Counted from the first letter of the stretch, positions 40,356 to 49,717 are shown. The stretch: 64,000 bases of DNA from an uncultured Collinsella sp. (GCA_959026725.1 CAUFMG010000010.1:25211-89210), one strand, 5' to 3'. Numbers and translations are program-made. The notes: a model not told the origin generated them from the letters alone.

Positions 40356-42947
40356 CTACTTGTCGGCGGCCGCCTTCTTGGTGGTCGTCTTTTTCGCGGC
40401 AGTCTTCTTGGCAGTCGACTTCTTGGCAGCAGTCTTCTTTGCCGCCGTCGTCTTCTTGGCCGTGCTCGCCTTGGTCGTGGTCTTGCGACCGCGGGCGGGC
40501 TTCTTCTCCTTGGTCGGGCAGTCCATGTTCACGCAGATGCGCCACGGACCGCGCGCCGTGTTGACCACCACGATGGGGGCGCCGCACTCGGGGCAGGTCT
40601 CACCCGTCGCCTCGAGCTTACCGCGCGCCGGTAGAGGATAGCTCACGCCGCAATCGTCATAGTTGGTGCAGCGGATAAAACGCTTGCCGCTCTTCTCGCT
40701 CTTGTGCGCGATCAGGTCGCCATGGCGTCCGGCCTCGGCACACACCTTGCACTCGCCCACCTTAAGGTCGGGCTCGTAGTTGGTGGGGCATGTGGGGTTC
40801 ACGCAAATCTCGAAGGCCTTCTGGCGGAACGGCTGACACTTAATGCGCGGCGCACCGCACTCGGGACACACGGCGGCCTCGCCCTCGAGCGGGCTCACCT
40901 TGACGCCGCTCGGCACCGGATAGGTCACGTCGCAGTCGGGCCAGCCCATGCAGCCAATGAAGCTGCCACGGGTCTTGGCGCTCGTCTTCATAACCAGGTC
41001 CTTGCCGCACTTGGGGCAGGCGCCCACGCGCGCATCGGCCGTGACGGCGTCGCTGATGGCGTCGCCCAGCTCCTGCGTATGCTTGAGCAGCTCGTCGAGC
41101 ACGCCAGCCAGCAGCGCGCGCGAGTGCGTCACGACATGCTCTTCGGTATCCTCGCCGCGCTCCACACGGGTCATGTCGCCATCGAGCTCGCTGGTCATAT
41201 CAGGGCTCGTGATGCGCGGGGCAAACTGCGTCAGTGCGTCGATGATGGCGATGCCCAGCTGGCTCGGCTCCACGGGATCGTTTTTGAGATAGCGCACGGC
41301 GTACAGGCGCTCGATGATGCTCGCGCGCGTGGACTTGGTGCCCAGGCCGCGCTTTTCCATCTCCTGCACGAGCTTGCCCTGGCTGTAGCGCGCGGGCGGC
41401 TCGGTCTGCTTGGCCTCGAGCTTAATGTCGAACACGTCGACCGTATCGCCCTGCTCCAGCGGCGGCATCTGCTCGTCGCGCTTGAGTCCGTACGGGTACG
41501 CCTCGCGGAAACCCGGGGTCACGAGCACATCGCCCGAAGCCACGAACGGCTCACCGTTCACGTCGAGCTCGAGCTTAGTGTTTTCGATGGTCGCGGGACC
41601 CATAAGCGTCGCTAGGAAGCGGCGGGCGATGAGGTCGTAGAGCTTGCGCTGGCCGCCGTCGAGCGTGGACGGATCGCCCTCGCCCGTGGGATAGATAGGC
41701 GGGTGGTCGGTGGTCTCGACCTTGCCGCGCGTGGGCTTCATGGGGCCGGCGAGGACCTTTTTGCACACGGGCGCCAGCGCCGGGTTGATCTTTGCAAGGT
41801 CACTCACCACAGCGCCCAGATCAAGCGTCGCGGGGTATACGGTATTGTCGACACGCGGGTAGCTGATGAGGCCCGCCATGTAGAGGGACTCGGCGATGCG
41901 CATGGTACGCGCAGGCGAGATACCCTCGGCTGCGGCGGCAGCCTGCAGCGAGGTGGTCGCAAACGGCGTGGGCGGCTGCTGCTTGCGCGAGCGCTTGGTC
42001 ACCGCGGCGACGGTTGCCGTCTTGGCACCGTCAACGTGACCGTACGCCGTCTCAGCAGCATCCTTGTCGGTAAAGCGCGCCGTCTTGTGCGCGATCTTAA
42101 AGCGATCGTCCTCGGCAGCGCCTTGCGCGGCGCCCATGCCGCGAATCTGCCAATAGTCCTCGGGCACAAACGCCATGCGCTCGCGTTCGCGCTCGACCAC
42201 CAGGGCAAGCGTCGGCGTCTGCACGCGGCCGGCGGAACGCACGTTGCCAAAGCCGCCAAACTTGGCGAGCGTCAGGTAGCGCGTGAGCACCGCACCCCAA
42301 ATGAGGTCGATGTGCTGACGGCTCTCGCCGGCGTCGGCCAGGTTCTGGTCGAGCGAGACAAGGTTATCGAAGGCCTGCGTGATCTCGGCCTTGGTAAACG
42401 AAGAATACTGGGCGCGGGCGACCGGCAAGTCGGGCGCCACCTCGCGCACCTTGTTGAGGGCGTCCGAACCGATCAGCTCGCCCTCGCGATCGAAGTCCGT
42501 GGCAATGATGACGCTGTCGGACTTTTTGGCGAGGTTCTTAAGCGAGCGAATGAGCTCTTTCTCAGCCGGCAACTTAATGACGGGCGCCCAGGTGAGGTAA
42601 GGCAGACTCTCGAGCTTCCAGCCCTTAATGGAGATGCCATCGGCAAGGAACGGCTTACGCTTGGTGTCGTAAGGCGGACGCGCCAGGCCATCGGGCATGT
42701 CGGCCGGCAGTATCTCGCCGTCCTCGGTGACCGAATACCAGCCCAGCTTTTTATCGAACAGCACGCTGTCGCAAAAATCAGGCGCAAGGATGTGACCGGC
42801 AAGGCCGATCGTCACGCACTCCTCGCCCTTCCACTCAAAGCGGTAGATGGCGGTGTTGTACACCTTGTCCTTTTTGGGCTTACCCGTGGACAGACGCTCG
42901 GCGATCTGACGCGCGGCGTCGTTTTTCTCGGCGATGATGAGCTTCAA
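40356..42947 (-). CDS. topA: DNA topoisomerase I, archaeal-type, with Lys/Ala-rich tail
   Basis: 863-aa type IA topoisomerase that relaxes negative supercoils. The TOPRIM start is KLIIAEKNDAARQIAERLS; IATDFDREGELIG is the metal site; Tyr363 in LISYPRVDNTVYP is the nucleophile. Sequence layout is nearer to archaeal/topo III-like TopA than to E. coli TopA. Three or four zinc-ribbon units follow (CPKCGKDL.., CPECGAPRIKC.., CKVCAEAGRH.., CPECGAPIVV..). The last ~40 residues are histone H1-like (repeats of AAKKT and TAKKT), probably aiding DNA binding. Confidence 0.9.
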   Translation of the reverse strand: MKLIIAEKNDAARQIAERLSTGKPKKDKVYNTAIYRFEWKGEECVTIGLAGHILAPDFCDSVLFDKKLGWYSVTEDGEILPADMPDGLARPPYDTKRKPFLADGISIKGWKLESLPYLTWAPVIKLPAEKELIRSLKNLAKKSDSVIIATDFDREGELIGSDALNKVREVAPDLPVARAQYSSFTKAEITQAFDNLVSLDQNLADAGESRQHIDLIWGAVLTRYLTLAKFGGFGNVRSAGRVQTPTLALVVERERERMAFVPEDYWQIRGMGAAQGAAEDDRFKIAHKTARFTDKDAAETAYGHVDGAKTATVAAVTKRSRKQQPPTPFATTSLQAAAAAEGISPARTMRIAESLYMAGLISYPRVDNTVYPATLDLGAVVSDLAKINPALAPVCKKVLAGPMKPTRGKVETTDHPPIYPTGEGDPSTLDGGQRKLYDLIARRFLATLMGPATIENTKLELDVNGEPFVASGDVLVTPGFREAYPYGLKRDEQMPPLEQGDTVDVFDIKLEAKQTEPPARYSQGKLVQEMEKRGLGTKSTRASIIERLYAVRYLKNDPVEPSQLGIAIIDALTQFAPRITSPDMTSELDGDMTRVERGEDTEEHVVTHSRALLAGVLDELLKHTQELGDAISDAVTADARVGACPKCGKDLVMKTSAKTRGSFIGCMGWPDCDVTYPVPSGVKVSPLEGEAAVCPECGAPRIKCQPFRQKAFEICVNPTCPTNYEPDLKVGECKVCAEAGRHGDLIAHKSEKSGKRFIRCTNYDDCGVSYPLPARGKLEATGETCPECGAPIVVVNTARGPWRICVNMDCPTKEKKPARGRKTTTKASTAKKTTAAKKTAAKKSTAKKTAAKKTTTKKAAADK

Positions 42948-43001
42948 AAGAGGCTCCTATCTCGTATCTCTGCGGCTACGCCCGCCCGTATGGCGGCCGA
43001 C

Positions 43002-43685
43002 TTACGCCCTTGCTTGCTCAATCTGCCCGATGAGCCAATCGCACCAGGCATCCATGCCCTCGCCCTTGCGCGCGCTCACGGCAAACCGCGGCGCCTGCGG
43101 ATTGAGGTCATCGAGTGTCTTAGTATACCTATCCATGTCAAAATCGAAAGCCGGAGCCACGTCGACCTTGTTGAGCAGCTGCGCGCCGGCGTGTTGGAAG
43201 ATGCCCGGGTACTTGATGGGCTTGTCGTCGCCCTCGGGCACCGAGAGAATCATGATGGACAGGTTCTCGCCCAGGTCAAAGTCGACCGGGCAGACCAGGT
43301 TGCCCACATTTTCGATAAAGATGACGTCGATGTTTTCCAGACCCACAGCCTGGTCGAACGCGTCGACGGCCTCCATGATCATGTTGCCCTCGAGGTGGCA
43401 CAGGCCCCCCGTGTTGATCTGGATGGCAGGCATGCCGGCTTCCTTCATGGTGATGGCGTCGACGTCCGAGGCGATGTCGCCCTCGATGACGGCGCAGCGC
43501 AAGCCGGCCTTGTCACGCAGGCGCTCGTTGGTGCCCAGGATCGTGGTGGTCTTGCCCGAGCCAGGGCTCGACAGCACATTGATCACATAGGTGTTTGTCT
43601 CTTTAAATCGCTGCCGCAGCTGATCTGCCAGGCGCTCGTTGCGCGACAGAATCGGCGACGCGATATCAATCGTTTTCTCAGCCAT
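43002..43685 (-). CDS. hypB: Hydrogenase nickel-incorporation GTPase HypB
   Basis: 227-aa cytoplasmic GTPase for maturing [NiFe] hydrogenase. P-loop at ~39-47 (SSPGSGKTT), switch region VIEGDIASDVDA, metal-binding INTGGLCHLEGNMI with Cys and His, and ENVGNLVCPVDFDLGE. It lacks the His-rich N-terminal nickel store found in some HypB proteins. AAGGAGTGCCGAGT sets ATG 43685. hypA lies upstream by 55 bp. No hydrogenase structural genes are in the window. Confidence 0.93.
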   Translation of the reverse strand: MAEKTIDIASPILSRNERLADQLRQRFKETNTYVINVLSSPGSGKTTTILGTNERLRDKAGLRCAVIEGDIASDVDAITMKEAGMPAIQINTGGLCHLEGNMIMEAVDAFDQAVGLENIDVIFIENVGNLVCPVDFDLGENLSIMILSVPEGDDKPIKYPGIFQHAGAQLLNKVDVAPAFDFDMDRYTKTLDDLNPQAPRFAVSARKGEGMDAWCDWLIGQIEQARA

Positions 43686-43740
43686 ACTCGGCACTCCTTA
43701 CTTTGGCCCCTTTATACCCCATCACCAGATGGCTAGCGGG

Positions 43741-44097
43741 CTAATCGTCGGGGGTTTCGATTTCGATACTTGCGATGTCGAGCTCGCGGCCGTGCAGCAG
43801 ACGCACGTTGGCGCCGCCACATTGGGGACAGCGGCAATGGAAGCGATCGTGCTCAAAGACCTCCCCGCAGTCCAGACACTCGCTTTGTGGATGGACTTCC
43901 TCCACGGCAAGCTCGCAGCCTCGCGTGAGCGGGTCCTCATCGCGAAATGTCTCCCACGCAAAGTCGAGCGCCTCGCGCACAACTTCGGTCATATCCCCGA
44001 TACGCAGCGTTACCAAAACGGCGCGCGAGGCCCCCGCCCCACGCGCCGCGCGAATCACTGTATCGAGTATGCCGTTGACAATGCCAACCTCGTGCAT
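43741..44097 (-). CDS. hypA: Hydrogenase maturation nickel chaperone HypA
   Basis: 118-aa protein. It begins MHE, with His2 the usual nickel ligand. The zinc site is two CxxC pairs, Cys74/Cys77 and Cys90/Cys93 (ECLDCGEVFEHDRFHCRCPQCGG). Length is typical. It passes nickel to HypB for hydrogenase. It lies 6 bp after tatC and 55 bp before hypB, suggesting co-expression of metal maturation with Tat export. Confidence 0.93.
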   Translation of the reverse strand: MHEVGIVNGILDTVIRAARGAGASRAVLVTLRIGDMTEVVREALDFAWETFRDEDPLTRGCELAVEEVHPQSECLDCGEVFEHDRFHCRCPQCGGANVRLLHGRELDIASIEIETPDD

Positions 44098-44103
44098 ACC
44101 GAT

Positions 44104-44895
44104 TTACTCCTCGTCGTCCTCATCGTCCGAGAACAGGTCCAGACGGCTCACAAACAAGCCCTCCTTGCCCTCGCGCGCGGTAATGACCACGCGGGCAATG
44201 GCGAGCGAAATCTCGTAGAGCGAGAGCAGGGCACCATACATGAGGCCCAGCGTAACGGGCGAGCCGTCGGGCGTAATCACAGCCGAGCCCACAAGCAGGC
44301 CCACGTACACGTAGCGCCAGGCGCCGCGGAAGGCCGCGTAGGACACGATGTGGAAGACGGACAGGTAGAAGATGATGAGCGGCAGCTCAAACGCCACGCC
44401 AAAGCCGATCATAAAGAGCAGCTCCATGTTGACGTAGTTCTCCAGGTCGGGCAGCGCCGTGGCGACGGCCGAGGTCTCGCCGATAAGCCACTCAAAGCCC
44501 GCCGGGATGATGATGAAATAGCAGAAGATGGCGCCCAGGAAGAACAGCACCGTCGAGGCGAGCACCGTGGGCACGACCCATTTGCGCTCGTTGGGACGCA
44601 GTGCCGGCAGGAAAAATGCCAGAATCTGCCAGATGATCATGGGCGTGCACATGACCACGGCCATCTTGATGGCCAGCGAGAAGCGCAGGCCAAAGCCGCC
44701 GAGCGTGGTGGTGATGTAGAACTTACCGTCCGGCACAAAGGAGCGGATGGGGTCTTCCAGGATGTCGAGCACCACGGGCGTGGCGAAATACAGCACGATG
44801 GCGGCGGCAAACACCGACACGACCACGATGGTCAGGCGGCGACGGAGCTCTCCCAAGTGATCGAAGAGCGGCATGCGCGCAGGTCCGATAGGCAT
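44104..44895 (-). CDS. tatC: Twin-arginine translocase subunit TatC
   Basis: 263-aa integral membrane protein with six predicted helices. MPLFDHLGELRRRLTIV carries the conserved cytoplasmic N-terminus and LRFSLAIKMAVVMCTPMIIWQ, FFLPALRPNERKW and FELPLIIFYLSVF follow. It is the receptor for RR-signal peptides. Its start overlaps the tatA/B stop (TAATG). The C-terminal tail is acidic (SDDEDDEE). Confidence 0.94.
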   Translation of the reverse strand: MPIGPARMPLFDHLGELRRRLTIVVVSVFAAAIVLYFATPVVLDILEDPIRSFVPDGKFYITTTLGGFGLRFSLAIKMAVVMCTPMIIWQILAFFLPALRPNERKWVVPTVLASTVLFFLGAIFCYFIIIPAGFEWLIGETSAVATALPDLENYVNMELLFMIGFGVAFELPLIIFYLSVFHIVSYAAFRGAWRYVYVGLLVGSAVITPDGSPVTLGLMYGALLSLYEISLAIARVVITAREGKEGLFVSRLDLFSDDEDDEE

Positions 44896-45476
44896 TACTC
44901 ATCGCCTCCCTTCGGGGCATCGGCGGCAGCGGCGTCGTCCTCGGCCTCGAGCTCGCGAGCGAGCTGGTCGACGACGGCCTTGCGCTTGCGGGGACGACGG
45001 GCGTAGAGGTCAGCCGTCGTGGGCTCTGCCGGCTCGGGCTCGGGCTCGGGCTCTGCAGCGGGAGCGGGCTCGGCGGCGTCAGCCTCGGATTCGGCGCCCT
45101 CGGCCTTAGGCTCCTCGGCAATACCTTCGCCCTCGATAGCACCCTCGCTTGCGGCCTTCTCGGCAGCAAGACGGGCGCGACGCTCGGCAAAGGTCTCCTT
45201 CTTGGCGGGCGCTGCCGTCTCGGCGGCATCCTCGTCCGCATCGGAATCGTCGTCGGTTGCAGCGGCCTTCTTGGGCTTGACCGGGGCCGACGCGGCCTCG
45301 CTCACCGGATCGATTATCTCGGACTGAACAACGGCCGTCATCTTTTCCTGCGTCTCGCGGAACTGACGGATGGCACGGCCGATCGTGCGGCCCATCTGTG
45401 GGAGCTTATCCGGGCCAAACAGCAAAAAGCCGAAGACCACGATGATCGCGAGCTCACCCTCTCCAATACCAAACAC
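44895..45476 (-). CDS. TatA/TatB-family translocase subunit with long acidic tail
   Basis: 193-aa protein. The N-terminal membrane helix and amphipathic helix are typical (GEGELAIIVVFGFLLFGPDKLP, then QMGRTIGRAIRQFRET). Residues ~60-193 are Ala/Glu/Pro-rich with EPEPEPEP and a basic patch RRPRKRK. GTG 45476 is the likely start (GGAGGTATGT before it). Whether it acts as TatA or TatB cannot be settled; it is the only TatA-like gene beside tatC here. Confidence 0.88.
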   Translation of the reverse strand: MFGIGEGELAIIVVFGFLLFGPDKLPQMGRTIGRAIRQFRETQEKMTAVVQSEIIDPVSEAASAPVKPKKAAATDDDSDADEDAAETAAPAKKETFAERRARLAAEKAASEGAIEGEGIAEEPKAEGAESEADAAEPAPAAEPEPEPEPAEPTTADLYARRPRKRKAVVDQLARELEAEDDAAAADAPKGGDE

Positions 45477-45629
45477 ACATACCTCCAAGGCTCGATGTGA
45501 GTCGAGCCCGCACCGCGCCATTCGGCCGGAACTCGTCTATTCATTCGGTCAAGTATAGCGCCCGGACGCCAAAACGTCCGAGCGCATCACAAACATATGC
45601 CAAACGGCACGCCCTTTTGGGGGCAAAGA

Positions 45630-45944
45630 TTATGCAGCGGTGATCGAAATCTCCTGGTCGACACCCAACAGCTGGACCACGCGCATCACCGGGGGCTGCA
45701 CATTGGTGCAGCTAAAGCGCTTGCCGTGGTCGACCGCGTGGTGCGCGGCACCCACGAGCACGCCAATGCCCGTCGAATCGATGTAGCTCACCTGAGCAAA
45801 ATCGAGCTCAACGGCCTCAGTGGGCTGCTCGAGCGCCAGGTCGATGGCATTGCGCAGGCTATCGGCGTTAGAGATATCGATCTCGCCGGTTACCTTAATG
45901 GTGTAGAGCTCTGGCGTGGGGTTGGTGGAAATACCCAAATCCAT
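45630..45944 (-). CDS. STAS-domain anti-sigma factor antagonist
   Basis: 104-aa single-domain protein. YTIKVTGEIDISNADSLRNAI and the phosphorylation loop YIDSTGIGVLVGA with Ser57 are typical of SpoIIAA/RsbV-like antagonists. These bind an anti-sigma kinase until phosphorylated. No kinase or sigma gene is adjacent. AAGGAGCGTATAC precedes the ATG. Confidence 0.9.
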   Translation of the reverse strand: MDLGISTNPTPELYTIKVTGEIDISNADSLRNAIDLALEQPTEAVELDFAQVSYIDSTGIGVLVGAAHHAVDHGKRFSCTNVQPPVMRVVQLLGVDQEISITAA

Positions 45945-46010
45945 GTATACGCTCCTTTACGTATCGAAAGTGCGAATAGTACTGGGCGCGGACTTGCGGG
46001 GCCTTACGCG

Positions 46011-47315
46011 TTAGGCGCGCTCGGCACGAGCAAGCTCGGCAGCGACAAGCTTAACGGCCAGCACCAGAACATCGAGCGCGGCCTCCAGGTCCTCGACCGT
46101 GGGATAGCTCGGCGCGATGCGGATGTTGGTGTCGCGCGGGTCCTTGCCATAGGGCCAGGTAGCACCGGCCGGCGTGAGCTTGACACCCAGGTCGGCGCAA
46201 AGCGCGGCGACCTTCTGGGCCGAGCCCTCGGGACCATCGAAGCTTACAAAGTAGCCGCCGCGGGGGTGCGTCCAGGTGGCGCAGCCCGTGTCGCCCAAGC
46301 CCTCGGTGAGCTTGCGCTCAACGGCCTCAAAGCGCGGACGCAGGAACTCGGCATGCTTTTTCATGTGCTCCTTGACCGCCTCGATGGTGGGAAGGAAGCG
46401 CACGTGGCGCAGTTGGTTGAGCTTATCGGCACTGATGAGGCCGGCCTTCAGGCGCTTGGAGAACTCGGCGATGACCGCGGGGCTCGCACCGATAAAGCCG
46501 ATACCGGCGCCCGGGAAGGTGATCTTGGACGTCGAGGCAAAGGCCACTACGCGGTCCTCGGTGCCCGCCGTGCGGGCAAGATCGAAGATGTTGGCGAGCT
46601 CGTCGGTCTCGTCGTACAGGTCGTGCACGCAGTAGGCGTTGTCCCAGAAGATGCGGAAATCGGGCGCGGCCGTGGGCATCTCGACCAGGCGGCGCACGGT
46701 GTCCTCGCTAAAGGTGATACCCGTGGGGTTGGAATACTTGGGCACGCACCAGATGCCCTTGATGGAACCGTCGGCGGCAACGAGGCGCTCGATCTCGTCC
46801 ATATCGGGGCCGTTGTCGGTCATCGCGACGGGAACGTTCTCGATACCCAAGTCGGCGGTAATGCCAAAGTGGCGATCGTAGCCGGGAACCGGGCACAGGA
46901 ACTTGACCTTCTTGCCGTCGTGCGCTGCCTCGTAAGCCTCCCAAGGGTCGCTACCACACGAGCCGCAACGCCAGAACATACCGGCGATATCGTGCTCGAT
47001 CAGCAAGCTCGACGAACCCAGTACGAGTGTCTGCTCGGCGGGGCAACCCAGGAACTCCCCTGCCAGCTTGCGTGCCGAGGGAATGCCCTCGAAGCAGCCA
47101 TAGTTGGAGCAGTCGACGTTGCCATCGTGCAGATCGGCGTCGGCGTTGAGGATATCGAGCATGGGGCGCGAGATGTCCACCTGGGAGGGCGACGGCTTGC
47201 CGCGGGCCATGTCGAGCGCCAGGCCCTTGGCCTTGACCTCGGCGACCTCGGCCTTGAGCGCCTCGATGGCGGCATCGAGTTCGGTGGTTTCCATCTTCTG
47301 GTAGATCGTCTGCAT
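46011..47315 (-). CDS. Aminotransferase class I, aspartate/alanine aminotransferase-like
   Basis: 434-aa PLP enzyme. ALDMARGKPSPSQVDISRPML, NYGCFEGIPSARKL, KFLCPVPGYDRHFGI, GIWCVPKYSNPTGITFSEDT and FRIFWDNAYCVHDLYDE mark the group (PF12897-type aspartate aminotransferases of actinobacteria). The PLP lysine is in FASTSKITFPGAGIGF. Amino-group donor and acceptor cannot be told by eye; aspartate/2-oxoglutarate is likely. It stands alone. Confidence 0.88.
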   Translation of the reverse strand: MQTIYQKMETTELDAAIEALKAEVAEVKAKGLALDMARGKPSPSQVDISRPMLDILNADADLHDGNVDCSNYGCFEGIPSARKLAGEFLGCPAEQTLVLGSSSLLIEHDIAGMFWRCGSCGSDPWEAYEAAHDGKKVKFLCPVPGYDRHFGITADLGIENVPVAMTDNGPDMDEIERLVAADGSIKGIWCVPKYSNPTGITFSEDTVRRLVEMPTAAPDFRIFWDNAYCVHDLYDETDELANIFDLARTAGTEDRVVAFASTSKITFPGAGIGFIGASPAVIAEFSKRLKAGLISADKLNQLRHVRFLPTIEAVKEHMKKHAEFLRPRFEAVERKLTEGLGDTGCATWTHPRGGYFVSFDGPEGSAQKVAALCADLGVKLTPAGATWPYGKDPRDTNIRIAPSYPTVEDLEAALDVLVLAVKLVAAELARAERA

Positions 47316-47463
47316 GGGTGCGACCTTTCACGAAGCGGTACGTTGCAATTCTTCTAAGTATAGACCGCCGCCGTCGCAACGTTATGAAGCCGTGATAGAT
47401 TAAGTCCATCGCAATAATTACGAATCGCCGCGCATGCCGACGTGGAGCGCCCAAGGAGGCACT

Positions 47464-47718
47464 ATGGAGTACGGATCGTTCCAGGCCGAGGAATTCGGCG
47501 ACCTGCAGCGCCTAGTCGACGGACTGTTTTACGACCGTCACGCCATCGACCGCCTGGATCTGATCGTACAGGCCGAAATCTTGGACCTGGCACCCGATCT
47601 CATGGAAATCGTGAACCTTTTGCCGCCCGGCTATTACGACCGCCAGTCACTTTGCGACCAACTCAACTCCGCCTTGGCCGCCCACGGCTGGGGCGCCATC
47701 TACGGCACCGTGGAATGA
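47464..47718 (+). CDS. Small conserved-looking hypothetical protein
   Basis: 84-aa acidic, soluble protein (MEYGSFQAEEFGDLQRLVDG.., ending GWGAIYGTVE) with no recognised domain. A strong SD (CAAGGAGGCACT) directly before ATG 47464 and smooth GC-rich codon use support it being real. It is divergent from the aminotransferase gene. Function unknown. Confidence 0.7.
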   Translation: MEYGSFQAEEFGDLQRLVDGLFYDRHAIDRLDLIVQAEILDLAPDLMEIVNLLPPGYYDRQSLCDQLNSALAAHGWGAIYGTVE

Positions 47719-47779
47719 GCCTCGAGGCCGACGATTTGGCCCGTTTCCCGACCCTGGCGAGGCTTGTTTTAGGGCTTGT

Positions 47780-47827
47780 GGCCAAAAAAGGGCAAATATG
47801 AGTACTGTTACCTTTTTAGTAGCAGCG
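47780..47827. repeat. Lone end copy of family B element
   Basis: 48 nt match the left end of the element at 33227-33274 in nearly all positions (GGCAAATATGAGTACTGTTA core, TTTAGTAGCAGCG end). A matching inverted partner is not seen within the following 170 bp; only short traces (TAGTAGCTATCGCC) follow. The gap 47719-48091 otherwise holds the terminator at 47963-48001. Confidence 0.75.
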
Positions 47828-47962
47828 ATTAAGCCCCCAAATCGGCGTTTTTCCGCCTGGATTTTCTTTCCGAGTAGTAGCTATCGCCAAATTGGAGTCA
47901 AGCGATTACTCGTTAACATACAGATAGCATGATTGTGTTCATTATTTTCCACACCTAAAATG

Positions 47963-48001
47963 AAACGCCGTTTGTGACAGTACTCACAAACGGCGTTTTT
48001 T
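47963..48001 (+). terminator. Strong hairpin terminator downstream of the 84-aa gene
   Basis: A perfect 15-bp stem (AAACGCCGTTTGTGA / TCACAAACGGCGTTT, loop CAGTAC) runs into six T on the plus strand. It lies ~245 bp after the 84-aa gene, so it may also end an unseen short transcript. Confidence 0.88.
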
Positions 48002-48091
48002 GACCACGGGGGTGTCTGGCAGGCGGCAAGCACCGCCCGAATCCGCATTTTGAACGCGCCCGAATCGGTTCTGGAGCCGGTTTTCGCGCTC

Positions 48092-49450
48092 TTACTCGTC
48101 CTTGGGCGCGGGGTGTTTGCAGATCACACTCATGTAGATCATGCCAAGTACGGCCGCGGTGACAGAGCCGGCGAGAATAGCGGCCTTGGCGGCCAGAACC
48201 TCAAACTGGGCCGTCGGGAAGGCAAGGCCGCTGATGAGGATCGACATGGTAAAGCCGATACCGCCCAGAATGCCCACACCGGCAATCATGTGCCAGTTGA
48301 CATTGCGCGGCAGCTCGGAAATCTTGAGCTTAACCAGGGCAAACGTCATGCCAAAAATACCGATCGGCTTGCCCAGCAGCATGCCAAAGTACACGCCGAG
48401 CGTCACCGGGTCGGTGAGCAGCGTGCTCATGTCCACGCCCACTAGGCGAACCTGTGCGTTCACGAACGCAAAGATCGGCAGGATCACAAAGTTGACCGGC
48501 GTGGAGATCAGACGCTCCATGCGAATGAGCGGCGGGGTCACGCGGTGCATGACGCGCTCGACCTTGGTGGTCGAGACGGTAAAGTCATGCTGGCCCAGGA
48601 TGTGTGCCTCGTCATCGTAGCGGTCATCGAGCAGCGGCAGGCACTCGCCCAACCAATCGGTAAGGCTATCAAGCTTGACGCCGCACTTGGCCGGGATGGT
48701 AAAGGCCAAGATGACGCCGGCAAGCGTAGCATGTACGCCGCTCTTGAACATGCAGAACCACAACAGCAGACCCAGTACCGAATACGGGGCAAGGCGGTAA
48801 TGCTGCGTCTTGTTGAGCCACACGAGCGCGCAGGTCACAAGCGCGGCGGCGCCCAACCAAAACGGTTTGGGGCTCTGACCGTAGAAGATGGCGATGGCGG
48901 CGATGGAGATGAGGTCGTCGGCGATGGCGAGCGTCGAGAAGAACACTCGCACGCCGTTGGGCACGCGATTACCCAAAAGCGACAGCACACCCAGCGCAAA
49001 GGCAATATCGGTTGCCATGGGAATGGCCCAGCCGTTGTGCGCGCCGGCATGGTTAAAGATCAGATAGATGCAGGCGGGAACGACGACGCCGCCCACGGCC
49101 GCCAGCATGGGAAGCATAGCCTGGCGCGGGTTTTTGAGCTCGCCGACCGTCATCTCATACTTGAGCTCAATGCCCACCAGCAAAAAGAAAATCGCCATGA
49201 GGAAGTCGTTGACGAATAGCTCGACGGTGAGACCGGCCGTAAGGTTGCCCAGACCCACATACAGCGGGGTCTCCAAAAAGTGATGGATGGCCTCGTAGGC
49301 ATCGGTATTGGCGCAAATGACGGCGGCGATGGCGGCGAAGACCATGACGGCGGCGGAAATCGTGCCGTTCTCGGCGATGCGCTCCCAGATGTCGTGACGT
49401 TCAAAGCGCTTGCGCTCACGAACGTTGAACAGCTGCTCAGTTGCTGCCAT
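48092..49450 (-). CDS. nhaA: Na+/H+ antiporter NhaA
   Basis: 452-aa membrane protein with about 12 helices. ATDIAFALGVLSLLGNRVP and the paired aspartates in TLAIADDLISIAAIAIFYG are the NhaA ion-binding marks; FFLLVGIELKYEM is also typical. The loop after GECLPLLDDRYDDEAHILGQ is charged and longer than in E. coli NhaA. It exports Na+ in exchange for protons. AAAGGAGCCGCCC precedes the ATG. Confidence 0.94.
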   Translation of the reverse strand: MAATEQLFNVRERKRFERHDIWERIAENGTISAAVMVFAAIAAVICANTDAYEAIHHFLETPLYVGLGNLTAGLTVELFVNDFLMAIFFLLVGIELKYEMTVGELKNPRQAMLPMLAAVGGVVVPACIYLIFNHAGAHNGWAIPMATDIAFALGVLSLLGNRVPNGVRVFFSTLAIADDLISIAAIAIFYGQSPKPFWLGAAALVTCALVWLNKTQHYRLAPYSVLGLLLWFCMFKSGVHATLAGVILAFTIPAKCGVKLDSLTDWLGECLPLLDDRYDDEAHILGQHDFTVSTTKVERVMHRVTPPLIRMERLISTPVNFVILPIFAFVNAQVRLVGVDMSTLLTDPVTLGVYFGMLLGKPIGIFGMTFALVKLKISELPRNVNWHMIAGVGILGGIGFTMSILISGLAFPTAQFEVLAAKAAILAGSVTAAVLGMIYMSVICKHPAPKDE

Positions 49451-49657
49451 GGGCGGCTCCTTTCACGGGAAAGCTCCCGTCTTAAAAAAGCACGGCCCGC
49501 CCAAGTGGCGGCGCCGCGCTCTAACGTATTACGCTTGCATCTAGCCTACCCTGCACGACAAGCACGCAGGTGTGACCGAAAAGCGGAACCACAGGTTGAA
49601 CATTATTTGCTCAACGGCACGGACACGCCTGTCCAAGAGACGACGCGGCGCCGTGCA

Positions 49658-49698
49658 CAAAAAACGACCGGAGCGCGGGGCGTCCGCGATCCGGTCGT
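49658..49698 (-). terminator. Terminator of ppaC
   Basis: On the minus strand ACGACCGG pairs with CCGGTCGT, with further GCG/CGC pairing inside, and TTTTTT follows. Confidence 0.88.
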
Positions 49699-49717
49699 GG
49701 CGTTTGGTCAACTAAAC

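Noticed and set aside
41703..43736. 677-codon open frame on the plus strand
   Set aside because: It is antisense to topA and hypB, both well supported.
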